Assembly: GCF_902170305.1 (NCBI RefSeq)
Contig: NZ_CABHWW010000023.1
Coordinates: 62,001-126,000, forward strand
Source of the DNA: Yersinia alsatica
GTDB taxonomy: Bacteria; Pseudomonadota; Gammaproteobacteria; Enterobacterales; Enterobacteriaceae
Length of the DNA: 64,000 nt
Direction of reading: 5' to 3'
Under the pieces are notes generated by a model. The model made no database searches, was not told the origin of the DNA, and saw only the letters and a program-made list of their open reading frames with translations. The stretch's first letter is position 1, and the number at the start of each line of letters is the position of its first letter. Of the stretch, positions 29,165 to 37,461 are shown piece after piece. The translations under genes and the position numbers were made by a program.

Positions 29165-30385
29165 TTATTTTTGTGTTATCGGGTAGAGCAGGATTTCAAC
29201 GGCATCCGGGTATTTTGCTATCAGGTATTGCGCTTTCTGTTGGAAATCAGGGTCTGCCGGATAGGCACGCGCGGCAGTAATCATATTGACCAGCGCTTTT
29301 TTATCTTGCACACCATCCAAGTCTTTATACGGCCATGCTTGGTCGGTATTGATAAAACCAGCCACATATTGATAGCCTTTTTTCAGACTGTGTTCGTCCA
29401 GGCTAAAGTTCCAGATATCTTTGTCGGCAACTTCACCAAGGCGACCCAGCTTGTTGTAGGCTTCCAGATGGAAATTGCTGTAATGCCACGGGCGAGTACG
29501 TTCCAGTTCAGCATTTTGACGGCCTTGCATATCAAAATGCGACGGAATTCGGCGTAATTGAGTGATTTCCAAGCGCTTTTGCGCTGCCGCTTTTTGGTCA
29601 CTGAACAGAGCAAAAGAGGCCGCCTGCACATCAAAGTAGGTGCCGTGGTTATTGTGCCAGTTATCTTCTTCGAAGCCATTTTGGCTGGTTGTCATCCATT
29701 GATAGAAATCTTTGTACCAAACTTTGATCGCCTGATAGTCAGCTTCAGTAAGTACATTGGCCGGCCTTATCAATTCAACTGCATCAATAACATCCACCAG
29801 CGCCCGGCTATCAATCAAACCAATCCCACGGCCTTCATTGATACCGGGTATTGCTTGAGCATATTGTAAATTCGGATTCATTCGGGTGTTTGGATTGACG
29901 AACCAGTTGACCAATTGATCTCGTGCTTTTTCGGCATACTCCGGCTTGCCGGTAAAGCGGTAAGCCAATGCCAGATAATAGACATCTTCACTGAAGCTAT
30001 TCATGCGTTTCTTATCAGTTGCGTCGCTATTGGCATCTGGATTTGTTTCGCCATCTTTACGCAAATAAGGCATACCATCTTTCTTACTTGGGTCTGGCCA
30101 CCAATAAGGTGGGAAGCTGTAATAGTCGTGCTTATCGCCACTGGCAGCCAACAGACTTTTATCCATGACGGAATAGAGTGGTTTTTTCAGCGCTTTATCT
30201 GCCTTAGTTATCAGATTTTTATAGGATTTCTCGTATAGCGGGTTGTTTTGCTTAACCTGGTCAATGCTATAGTTTATATCATCCACTTTTAATAATATTG
30301 GATGACTTTCCGCCGCATAAATAAAGGGTGATGACCCTAGAAGAATAGCCAGCAATAGGTTTCTTTTACCCAGAAATTTCATCAT
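29165..30385 (-). CDS. Secreted alginate-lyase-family protein
   Basis: The 406-residue protein belongs to the alginate lyase domain family (PF05426-type, (alpha/alpha) toroid). It has an N-terminal signal peptide (about 1-24, ending IYAAES) and should be periplasmic. Signature segments are DYYSFPPYWWPDP (about 91), NPNLQYAQAIPG (about 170), NWHNNHGTYFDV (about 240, with likely catalytic Asn/His) and RTRPWHYSNFHLEAY (about 305). It is 35-40 percent alike, by eye, to the cytoplasmic paralogue at 35134-36300. PL38 glucuronan lyases share this architecture, so alginate and glucuronan are both possible substrates. It probably cuts polymer or oligomers in the periplasm before import. Confidence 0.85.
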   Translation of the reverse strand: MMKFLGKRNLLLAILLGSSPFIYAAESHPILLKVDDINYSIDQVKQNNPLYEKSYKNLITKADKALKKPLYSVMDKSLLAASGDKHDYYSFPPYWWPDPSKKDGMPYLRKDGETNPDANSDATDKKRMNSFSEDVYYLALAYRFTGKPEYAEKARDQLVNWFVNPNTRMNPNLQYAQAIPGINEGRGIGLIDSRALVDVIDAVELIRPANVLTEADYQAIKVWYKDFYQWMTTSQNGFEEDNWHNNHGTYFDVQAASFALFSDQKAAAQKRLEITQLRRIPSHFDMQGRQNAELERTRPWHYSNFHLEAYNKLGRLGEVADKDIWNFSLDEHSLKKGYQYVAGFINTDQAWPYKDLDGVQDKKALVNMITAARAYPADPDFQQKAQYLIAKYPDAVEILLYPITQK

Positions 30386-30524
30386 TACTTTCCTTATTCT
30401 TTATGGTTTACATGATTAAAAATAAAGTAATTTGGTTAATTTAATTAATAACTCATTTTTTATGGAATATATTTCTTACCCTTGTAAAAACAAGGTTATT
30501 AAATGTTCTGCTGCTATTTTTATA

Positions 30525-30545
30525 AAAAAGAACACTGTTCCATTT
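30525..30545. promoter_or_regulatory. KdgR-like operator
   Basis: The 21-mer has a central palindrome GAACA-C-TGTTC with A-rich left and T-rich right flanks. It agrees with the published KdgR box (aaatgaaacattgtttcattt) at 16 of 21 positions by my count. KdgR responds to 2-keto-3-deoxygluconate, which is the end product of uronate lyase pathways, so this regulator would make sense here. Confidence 0.5.
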
Positions 30546-30630
30546 CAGATGGATTTGAATTCTAGGGCAAAGTTTTTGGACTTTTGTGATACAGATCCAT
30601 CTTATAAATTATCTGTAAATAAATGATTTA

Positions 30631-30652
30631 AACTGTGACTGATATCAAATTA
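30631..30652. promoter_or_regulatory. CRP-like site
   Basis: TGTGA-CTGATA-TCAAA matches the CRP consensus TGTGA-N6-TCACA at 9 of 10 key positions, with A/T flanks as in strong sites. Catabolite control is expected for a sugar-acid uptake locus. A second, weaker site at 30782-30803 has a perfect left half (AAATGTGATCT). Confidence 0.55.
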
Positions 30653-30950
30653 AATCTTCGGATTAGACGTTTTTTAGCCAATTTAAATAATTATGTGATT
30701 TTTTTAGTTCTTAAAATGAAGATTTTAATTTATTGTTTTATATGATTAATTCTGTTTTTATTGATTTTTATGTCATTTTACAAATGTGATCTTAAGCAGA
30801 AATTTATAAATGGAATTAAGTTTTATTTTTTATGGTGTAGTTTTTTGTTTTTCTCTGAGTTCTAATGTTATCGAGTGTTTCGTGATTTTATTCTGTTATT
30901 TAAACTTCTGGGTAAATTCAAAAAAATTAGATATCAACGAGGACGCTAAG

Positions 30951-32264
30951 ATGAAGACAAAAATGATAATGTCAAAAGTAAAAATAAAATCTTTGCTGTT
31001 ATTAACTTATTTAGCCATGGGAATTCCTTCTCTTCACGCAGCAGAAACCTTGCAAGTGTGGATCCGTGCTAGTAATGATTCCAAGAATATTTATAAAACT
31101 GAAGCCGAGACGTTTGAGAAGAAAACCGGCATTAAGATTGAATATTTCAATGCCACAACCGATTTTGAACAGCGTCTGGCGCGAGCTGCCGCGGGTAACG
31201 CGCTGCCAGATTTGATTTTCAATGATGCCGTGGCAATTGGGCAGTTTGTGCAACTGGGCATTGTTGAGCCGATAGAGCCGAAAAATATCATTGGCGGAGA
31301 GAATATCTTCGATACCGCTTGGAAGAGTGCCCAATATATTGATGGCAAATATTATGGTGTGCCCACTTCAGCACAAACTTTCGCTTTGTTTATACGCAAA
31401 GACTGGCGGGAAAAACTGGGGTTAGAACAACCGAAAAACTGGCAAGACATCAGTGCGTTAGCAAAAGCATTTACTTTTAATGACCCCGATGGCAATGGCA
31501 AAAACGACACCTACGGCTTTATTCTGCCAGCGTCAACCACTCGCGGTTATGCCAGCTGGTTTATCAGCTCTTATCTCTGGCAAGCAGGCGGTGACTTTAT
31601 TCGCCCAGCCGGTGAGGGCAAGTTTAAAGGTTCTCTGGAAGAGCCAGCAGCGGCTGAAACCTTGAGTTTCATGCGTGGCATGGTGTGTGACAAAACCGTC
31701 CAGCCGGGGGCGATTAACGCCACGACGGCAGATGCCATCCCTTCATTCCGATCTGGCCAAAGCGGCATGTTCTTCTCCGGCCCGTATCACATTGCTTTAT
31801 TTGATAAAGATCCCGGTAAAGAGGCTTTCGAAGTGATCCCGCCACCAGCAGGGCCAAAAGGGCAGGCAACACTGGCTGAAGGCACCACGGTGTTTATGAT
31901 GAAGAGCAGCAAGCAAAAAGAAGCCGCTCAGAAATTCATCGAATTCATGATTTCACCTGAAGGTCAGCAAATCGGCATGGGAATGGGGAGCAACAATATG
32001 CCGGTAGTGCGGTTGTCGATTAATAAACTGGTTGATACCAAAGCAGTTTACAACGACCCGCGCTGGGCAATGTTTGCTGATTTGTACGCCGAACATGGCC
32101 GCTATATCCCGCAAGTGCCTAACTGGACGCCGATTCGCCAAGTGACGTCTGAAGGTTTCAACCGCATCTTAGCCAACTGTGCCAGTGATATCCCTGCTGA
32201 ATTAAAAGCAGTGAATCAGAAAGTTAATGATGAGTTGGCTAAACAGAATGTCTTAGGGCAGTGA
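30951..32264 (+). CDS. ABC importer substrate-binding protein (oligouronide)
   Basis: The 437-residue protein is a periplasmic sugar-binding protein of the extracellular solute-binding family 1 (MalE/AlgQ-like). A signal peptide covers about residues 1-28 (ending SLHAAE). The body shows the family pattern LPDLIFNDAVAIGQF and YGVPTSAQTFALFIRKDW in part, plus a Ca-site-like DPDGNGKND loop (about 170-180) also present in alginate-binding AlgQ proteins. ATG 30951 follows gagga with 7-base spacing; this start is better than the far upstream one. The gene leads an operon with two permeases, an ATPase and a lyase, so it likely binds oligouronides. Confidence 0.88.
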   Translation: MKTKMIMSKVKIKSLLLLTYLAMGIPSLHAAETLQVWIRASNDSKNIYKTEAETFEKKTGIKIEYFNATTDFEQRLARAAAGNALPDLIFNDAVAIGQFVQLGIVEPIEPKNIIGGENIFDTAWKSAQYIDGKYYGVPTSAQTFALFIRKDWREKLGLEQPKNWQDISALAKAFTFNDPDGNGKNDTYGFILPASTTRGYASWFISSYLWQAGGDFIRPAGEGKFKGSLEEPAAAETLSFMRGMVCDKTVQPGAINATTADAIPSFRSGQSGMFFSGPYHIALFDKDPGKEAFEVIPPPAGPKGQATLAEGTTVFMMKSSKQKEAAQKFIEFMISPEGQQIGMGMGSNNMPVVRLSINKLVDTKAVYNDPRWAMFADLYAEHGRYIPQVPNWTPIRQVTSEGFNRILANCASDIPAELKAVNQKVNDELAKQNVLGQ

Positions 32265-32271
32265 GTAAATC

Positions 32272-33156
32272 ATGATAACGCTAACCCCCCGACTAAAACG
32301 TAATCTGGTCCCGTGGCTGTTCCTGGCCCCGGCACTGGTCATCTTCACCTGGTTTAAATTCATCCCGATGCTGCAAGGGCTGGTGATGAGTTTTTACAAG
32401 GTTAACTTTAACCAGCCAAATGAGTGGGTCGGGTTTGATAACTTTTCCCGCGCTATGGGTGATGAAGCACTGCATTCTGCCGTCTTCAACACGCTGTTAT
32501 ATGTGGTGGTCACCATGGTGGTGGCCGCCTTTATCTCCTTCTTCTTAGCCATGCTATTGGAAGGACCGGCTCGGCATCTGCGTTTTATCCGTACTGCTAT
32601 CTTCTTGCCAGCGGTAACCAGTGCGGCGATCGTCGCCGAAATGTGGCGGATTCTATTTAACCCAACCAGTAACGGCGTAGTGAACCACATCTTGTCGTGG
32701 TTCAGCATAGAAGCGCAGGGTTTTCTGGCAGATACCGATCAGGCGCTGTGGACAGTGATGATGCTGCATATCTGGAAAGCCGTGCCTTACAACATGGTTA
32801 TCTTTATTGCTGGGTTAGCGGGTATTAACCGCGATTTATATGACGCCTCGAATGTTGATGGTGCCAACTGGTGGAACCGCCTGCGCTACGTCACGTTGCC
32901 GGGCATGATTCCCGCGCTTTCTGTGGTGCTGATGCTGTCGTTTATTCGTGGTTTCCGTGTGTTCGCTGAAGTTTATGCCACCACTGGCGGCGGCCCATCT
33001 AATGCGACGGAAATGATCATGACCCATATCTACAAACTGGGCTTTGAGCAGTTTGATTATGGCTATGCATCCGCGGTGTCCTTCCTGTTATTCGCCTTCA
33101 CTGTGGTATTGACGATTTGTCATCTCACATTGAAAAAGCGCATCGCCCGTTACTAA
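32272..33156 (+). CDS. ABC importer permease 1 (MalF/UgpA-type)
   Basis: The 294-residue protein has six predicted membrane segments and the cytoplasmic EAA loop (YDASNVDGANWWNRLRYVTLPG in part, about 200-222). It is the first of two permeases in a carbohydrate uptake ABC system and is closely related to the UgpA/LacF group. It starts 7 bp after the binding-protein stop. The partner permease follows 19 bp downstream. Confidence 0.9.
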   Translation: MITLTPRLKRNLVPWLFLAPALVIFTWFKFIPMLQGLVMSFYKVNFNQPNEWVGFDNFSRAMGDEALHSAVFNTLLYVVVTMVVAAFISFFLAMLLEGPARHLRFIRTAIFLPAVTSAAIVAEMWRILFNPTSNGVVNHILSWFSIEAQGFLADTDQALWTVMMLHIWKAVPYNMVIFIAGLAGINRDLYDASNVDGANWWNRLRYVTLPGMIPALSVVLMLSFIRGFRVFAEVYATTGGGPSNATEMIMTHIYKLGFEQFDYGYASAVSFLLFAFTVVLTICHLTLKKRIARY

Positions 33157-33175
33157 CCTGAGCCGGAGACTGGTA

Positions 33176-34015
33176 ATGAAAAGTAAAACTTGGAACAGTA
33201 TCGGCCGCTGGATTATTTATGGTCTGCTGCTGGTGGTCTTTGTTGGCCCGTATTGGGGCATTATCGCCACCGCATTCAGTGGTGCGCCAGTAAAACCCGG
33301 TGAGCTGCTGGCCTGGCCAAATCAGTTCTCGTGGGAGAACTTTATCTTTGCCTGGATGGATATTGGCGTCTGGCAATACCTGCTGAACTCCATCGTCGTG
33401 GTGTTCTTCGGCACGGTTTTGCAGGTGTCAGTCAGTGCGCTGGCGGCTTATGCCCTGGCACGTAAAAAGTTTGTCGGGGTTTCTCTGACCAGTTTGATCA
33501 TTCTCTCGACCATGATGCTGCCGGAAGAAGTGATCGCCATTCCTCTCTATATGATCATCAACTGGCGGCTGCCGGTGATCGATGCTTCGCTGTACAACAG
33601 CTATCTGGGCATGATCTTGCCGGTTGTCGGCTGGGCTTTCTCTATCTTTGTTCTGACCGAGTTTATGGCGGCCATCCCGAAAGAGCTGGAAGAGGCGGCA
33701 CGTATTGATGGCGCCAGTGAATGGCAAATCTTCTTCCATGTCATCCTGCCACTGGTTAAACCGGCATTGGGCACGGTGGTAACCTTCGGCTTTATCATGA
33801 TTTGGGACCAATACCTGTTACCACTGATTGTGGTTAATCAGGACAGTCTGAATACCATTCCGGTGATCCTCGGCACCTTACGTACTGACGAGAGCATCAC
33901 ACCAAATATCTTTATTGCCATCACTCTGTTGGCGATGTTGCCAAGCATCATCGTGTATCTGGGTCTGCAAAAACATTTCAATCGCGGGATCATGTCTGGC
34001 GCGGTTAAAGGCTAG
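33176..34015 (+). CDS. ABC importer permease 2 (MalG/UgpE-type)
   Basis: The 279-residue protein has six predicted membrane segments and the EAA loop (EEAARIDGASEWQIFFHVILPL in part, about 180-200). It pairs with the preceding permease to form the import channel. The length and domain order are normal for the MalG group. The ATG lies 19 bp after the stop of permease 1, behind ggagactgg. Confidence 0.9.
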   Translation: MKSKTWNSIGRWIIYGLLLVVFVGPYWGIIATAFSGAPVKPGELLAWPNQFSWENFIFAWMDIGVWQYLLNSIVVVFFGTVLQVSVSALAAYALARKKFVGVSLTSLIILSTMMLPEEVIAIPLYMIINWRLPVIDASLYNSYLGMILPVVGWAFSIFVLTEFMAAIPKELEEAARIDGASEWQIFFHVILPLVKPALGTVVTFGFIMIWDQYLLPLIVVNQDSLNTIPVILGTLRTDESITPNIFIAITLLAMLPSIIVYLGLQKHFNRGIMSGAVKG

Positions 34016-34026
34016 GGAGAAACAAA

Positions 34027-35121
34027 ATGGGATCGGTTGTACTTAAAAATGTCTGTAAATCTTACGGTGACACCCATGTGATCCGCGATGTATCGCTGGA
34101 AATTCCTGATGGTGAGTTCTGCGTGTTGGTTGGTCCAAGTGGCTGCGGAAAATCCACCTTATTGCGCATGATTGCCGGGCTGGAGGAGATCTCCGGCGGC
34201 ACGGTGGGTATCAATGATAAAGATGTCACTGACGTCGAACCTAAGATGCGTGACATCGCCATGGTGTTCCAAAGCTATGCCCTTTATCCGCAGATGACAG
34301 TGCGTGAGAACATGGGTTTTGCGCTGAAAATGGCCAAAATGTCTAAAGCCGACATCAGTAAAAAAGTCGAAACTACGGCAGAGTTATTGGGCTTGCAGGC
34401 ATTGTTGGAGCGGCTACCAAAAGATTTATCTGGCGGACAGCGCCAACGTGTCGCAATGGGGCGGGCAATTGTGCGTAATCCACAGGTATTTTTGTTCGAT
34501 GAGCCTTTGTCGAATCTGGATGCCAAATTGCGTACTCAGGTGCGTGGTGAGATCCGCGAATTGCACCAGCGGCTGAAAACAACCTCGGTCTATGTGACCC
34601 ATGATCAGATAGAAGCGATGACCATGGGGCAGATGATCGTGGTGCTGCGTGAAGGGCGGATTGAGCAAGTCGGCACGCCATTAGATCTTTATGATCGTCC
34701 GGCCAATCTGTTTGTGGCGGGTTTTATCGGATCACCCGAGATCAATCAGTTGAAAGGGACAGTGGTGCAACAGGGGGCAGAGTTCCTGCTGCGGCTAGAA
34801 GATGGCTCCTTACTGACACTGCCTGTGGGTTTGCAAGTGACCGAAGGGCAAAACGTGGTGTACGCCATTCGTCCAGAGCAGGTCAATGTGGTGGATGAGA
34901 CTCACAGCGCCAGCGCGCTCAAAGCCACCATTACGGCGATTGAAAATACGGGCTCGGATATGCAGCTGTTTTGCAGCACCGGCGGCGGGCGTTTTACCTC
35001 GGTGTTTAAACAGCGCCTGGCGGTGAATGCAGGGGAAACGGTCTATTTGCAACCTAAGCTTGCCGGTATCCACATTTTTGATGCTGACACCGGCGTGCGG
35101 GTTGCCTGCCAGGCTGCATAA
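34027..35121 (+). CDS. ABC importer ATPase (UgpC/MsmX-type)
   Basis: The 364-residue protein is a sugar-importer ATPase with Walker A GPSGCGKST (about 37-45), Q-loop VFQSYALYP, signature LSGGQRQRVAMGRAI (about 134), Walker B VFLFDEPLSNLDA and the switch His in VYVTHDQ. The C-terminal part (about 240-364) is the regulatory OB-fold domain of this class. It starts 11 bp after permease 2. It completes a full importer together with the two permeases and the binding protein. Confidence 0.93.
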   Translation: MGSVVLKNVCKSYGDTHVIRDVSLEIPDGEFCVLVGPSGCGKSTLLRMIAGLEEISGGTVGINDKDVTDVEPKMRDIAMVFQSYALYPQMTVRENMGFALKMAKMSKADISKKVETTAELLGLQALLERLPKDLSGGQRQRVAMGRAIVRNPQVFLFDEPLSNLDAKLRTQVRGEIRELHQRLKTTSVYVTHDQIEAMTMGQMIVVLREGRIEQVGTPLDLYDRPANLFVAGFIGSPEINQLKGTVVQQGAEFLLRLEDGSLLTLPVGLQVTEGQNVVYAIRPEQVNVVDETHSASALKATITAIENTGSDMQLFCSTGGGRFTSVFKQRLAVNAGETVYLQPKLAGIHIFDADTGVRVACQAA

Positions 35122-35133
35122 GGAAGCAATCCC

Positions 35134-36300
35134 ATGACGCCAATAAAAACCGCTGCGACACCGATGAAATTGTACACCTTGGATACAGACTGTTTAATCA
35201 AGGCCAAGGCGGTATTGCAGCAGCCATTTTCACCTTTACAGCCGGCGTTACGCCGGTTATTAAGTGAAGCCGATGCTCTACGGGACCAGCCGCCGGAGAG
35301 TGTGACGCACAAAACACTGCTGCCGGTGAGTGGTGATGTTCACGATTACTACAGTTTTGGGACTTACTGGTGGCCGAATCCGCGCAAGCCCGATGGACTA
35401 CCTTATGTGCGGCGTGATGGTCATACTAATCCGCAAAGCCAAAATGACGATACTGATACCCAGCGCATTGAGCGCATGTGTGACCGCTGCCTGACACTGG
35501 GGCTGGCCTACTATTTTACCGGCAACAGCCGCTATGCGCAGGTGGCAGCAGAACAGATTCGTTGCTGGTTTTTAGATGCCAAAACCCGCATGAATCCGCA
35601 TCTGAATTATGGTCAGGCCATTCCCGGTATTGTCTCTGGGCGAGGCACCGGGCTGATTGATACCCGGTTGATGTGGATGGTGATTGATACTATCGGTTTG
35701 ATATTGCCCGCCAAGTTGCTGGATACCGAGGATACGGCGGTCTTGCAGCAATGGTTCCGCGACTTTAACCACTGGATGTTCCACAGTGAAGTGGGCCACT
35801 CGGAATATGTCTGGCACAACAATCACGGCACTTGGTATGACGTACAGCGCGCAGCTAATGCCATGTTTTATGGTGATCGCGGGCTGGTCTCTACCATTAT
35901 TAGGCAAGGAATAACGCAGCGGCTGGCTGCGCAAATTGCACAAGATGGCAAGCAATGGATGGAGCTGGAGCGAACCGTGCCGTTCCACTACTCCCTGTTC
36001 AATCTGGAGGCGCATTTACTGCTGTGTCGCTACGGCGAACATGTCGAAATTGATCGCTGGGAGTGGGTGCAGGATGGCCGTAATGTGCAGCAGGGAATCG
36101 ACTATCTACTGCCATTTATTGCTGAACCTGAATTGTGGCCCTACCGTGATTTACGCGGCATCGATTATGACAGCGCATTGCGGCTGTTATTACAGGCGGC
36201 CAGAGGTTACCCCAAAGATGCCCCACGTTATCAGGCAGCTCTCGCTACTTTACCGCCAGAGACCCTGACATCCCGTGATCGTCTGTTGTGGCAGAGTTAG
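35134..36300 (+). CDS. Cytoplasmic alginate-lyase-family protein
   Basis: The 388-residue protein is a paralogue of the secreted protein at 29165-30385 but has no signal peptide, so it should be cytoplasmic. It keeps the same key blocks: HDYYSFGTYWWPNP (about 70), NPHLNYGQAIPGI (about 155), VWHNNHGTWYDV (about 228) and ERTVPFHYSLFNLEAH (about 275). It follows the ATPase gene by 12 bp and closes the operon. The pair of secreted and cytoplasmic forms suggests stepwise cutting before and after import. A later in-frame ATG 10 codons downstream is an alternative start. Confidence 0.85.
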   Translation: MTPIKTAATPMKLYTLDTDCLIKAKAVLQQPFSPLQPALRRLLSEADALRDQPPESVTHKTLLPVSGDVHDYYSFGTYWWPNPRKPDGLPYVRRDGHTNPQSQNDDTDTQRIERMCDRCLTLGLAYYFTGNSRYAQVAAEQIRCWFLDAKTRMNPHLNYGQAIPGIVSGRGTGLIDTRLMWMVIDTIGLILPAKLLDTEDTAVLQQWFRDFNHWMFHSEVGHSEYVWHNNHGTWYDVQRAANAMFYGDRGLVSTIIRQGITQRLAAQIAQDGKQWMELERTVPFHYSLFNLEAHLLLCRYGEHVEIDRWEWVQDGRNVQQGIDYLLPFIAEPELWPYRDLRGIDYDSALRLLLQAARGYPKDAPRYQAALATLPPETLTSRDRLLWQS

Positions 36301-36360
36301 TAGAAAGGCAAAGGTGATGTACACTCAGGGCTGTTTTTCAGCCAGTGAGTGATGTCAATA

Positions 36361-36810
36361 ATGAGTGACGTGAATAATCCTGATGACCTGTCGATCATTA
36401 CCCGCTTCCTGCGCCGGCAACATGTGCTGACGCTGTGCGCTGGCAGCGGTATGGATATGTGGTGTGCCAACTGTTTTTATGTGTTTGATGAAGCACCAAT
36501 GGCGCTTTATCTGATGACAGAAAAGCATACCCGTCACGGCGAACTGATGCAGATTAACCCGCAGGTTGTCGGCACTATCGCCACCGCGCCGCGCACCGTG
36601 GCCTTGATAAAAGGCATTCAATATCGCGGTGAAATAACGCCATTACAGGGTGAGGCTGAGCAGGCTGCCCGCCAACGCTATTGCCGCCGCTTCCCCGTCG
36701 CAAAAATAGCTTCCGCCCCTCTCTGGCAGCTGACGCTGCTGGAAATCAAGATGACCAATAATACCCTCGGTTTTGGCAAGAAATTGCACTGGAATGCCCC
36801 TCGTCCTTGA
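36361..36810 (+). CDS. yhbP: YhbP, pyridoxamine-phosphate-oxidase-fold protein
   Basis: The 149-residue protein is the YhbP/UPF0306 family, an FMN-binding split-barrel fold of unknown function. The blocks [23 protein letters not shown] and [15 protein letters not shown] match E. coli YhbP. Starts at 36349 (GTG), 36352 (ATG), 36361 (ATG) and 36370 (GTG) are all possible; none has a strong Shine-Dalgarno. The last codons (APRP, then stop) appear to fall in the left end of a split ERIC element, so the C-terminus may be repeat-derived. Confidence 0.88.
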   Translation: MSDVNNPDDLSIITRFLRRQHVLTLCAGSGMDMWCANCFYVFDEAPMALYLMTEKHTRHGELMQINPQVVGTIATAPRTVALIKGIQYRGEITPLQGEAEQAARQRYCRRFPVAKIASAPLWQLTLLEIKMTNNTLGFGKKLHWNAPRP

Positions 36811-36830
36811 GATTGCAGCAGTGTTAATTG
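36799..36830. repeat. Left part of a split ERIC element
   Basis: The sequence ctcgtccttgagattgcag then cagtgtt lines up with the left end of the intact ERIC at 51374 (ctcgtacttgaagtcgcagg, then agtgtt). The matching right part lies at 38791-38851, beyond the hipBA module. It overlaps the yhbP stop. Confidence 0.6.
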
Positions 36831-36842
36831 TTCTCATTATTT

Positions 36843-36866
36843 GGCCCATTTATGGGCCTGGCTTTT
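36843..36866 (+). terminator. Possible terminator after yhbP
   Basis: The stem ggccca/tgggcc has loop ttta and is followed by tggctttt. It may end the yhbP transcript before hipBA. Confidence 0.5.
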
Positions 36867-36995
36867 GTGAGCTTGCCGCAGATATCGCTCAAATAACAGA
36901 CAATAAAGCTATCCCTTGAGGCATTATTAGACCATTGCAGTCTATATTGAGTATTTATTGCTTTTTTTGAGTTATATATAGCTCGTAAGAGACTA

Positions 36996-37105
36996 TAATG
37001 ATTCGTATGTGAGTCATTATTAAGTTTTAAGTGAAAATATAATCATATTAATTTGACTTATATATGAATCGTAATGGTAGTTAACGTTTTACATATGAAT
37101 CATTA
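36996..37105. promoter_or_regulatory. Repeated operator half-sites upstream of the hipB-like gene
   Basis: Four copies of a 9-mer related to GAATCATTA lie before the hipB-like gene: taatgattc at 36996-37004 (inverted), gagtcatta at 37011-37019, gaatcgtaa at 37066-37074 and gaatcatta at 37097-37105. The first two form an inverted pair. This layout fits an autorepressed toxin-antitoxin promoter with cooperative binding. Confidence 0.55.
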
Positions 37106-37116
37106 AGGCTGGGCTT

Positions 37117-37461
37117 ATGCCGAAATCTATTGTAAGAACCTATTCAAGATATACCGAGGAAGCACTGCAGCTGCTTGCAACCTCTGTTCGGGCCGCCAGA
37201 CTGGAGAAAAAACTGACAGCTGAGGAAGTCGCCGAGCGAGCAGGTATTTCCAGAAGCTTACTACAGCGGATTGAGAAAGCAGATCCTCGCTGCGGAATTG
37301 GTGTTGTATTTGAAGTGGCTAAGATAGTAGGTGTTAGTTTGTTTGAGGAAGAAGCAGATATGAGTACGATGATTATTCACCGCAAACGAATTGAAGAAAA
37401 GCTTAGCCTTCTTCCGCGTCGTTCAAGGAAAATAACAAGGAAAGTGAATGATGACTTCTGA
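37117..37461 (+). CDS. HipB-like Xre antitoxin
   Basis: The 114-residue protein has a helix-turn-helix domain at about residues 20-75 (LTAEEVAERAGISRSLLQRIEK). It should repress its own operon and neutralise the HipA-like kinase that follows. The C-terminal part is basic (RRSRKITRKVNDDF). The ATG follows aagg-type sequence. The 3' end overlaps hipA by 14 bases, typical for coupled antitoxin-toxin genes. Confidence 0.88.
   Translation: MPKSIVRTYSRYTEEALQLLATSVRAARLEKKLTAEEVAERAGISRSLLQRIEKADPRCGIGVVFEVAKIVGVSLFEEEADMSTMIIHRKRIEEKLSLLPRRSRKITRKVNDDF

Larger units (their letters stand above)
30386..30950. promoter_or_regulatory. Divergent control region of the oligouronide locus
   Basis: This 565-bp AT-rich region separates the minus-strand lyases from the plus-strand importer operon. 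It has no gene that I would support. It holds a KdgR-like palindrome (30525-30545), a CRP-like site (30631-30652), a second CRP-like half-site (30782-30803), and a small hairpin cttgt-aaaa-acaag at 30481-30494. An in-frame extension of the next gene back to 30810 would be poor in sequence quality. Confidence 0.6.

Noticed and set aside
30810-30950. Longer N-terminus for the oligouronide binding protein
   Set aside because: The extra residues are AT-driven and would bury the clear signal peptide that starts at 30951 behind a good Shine-Dalgarno.
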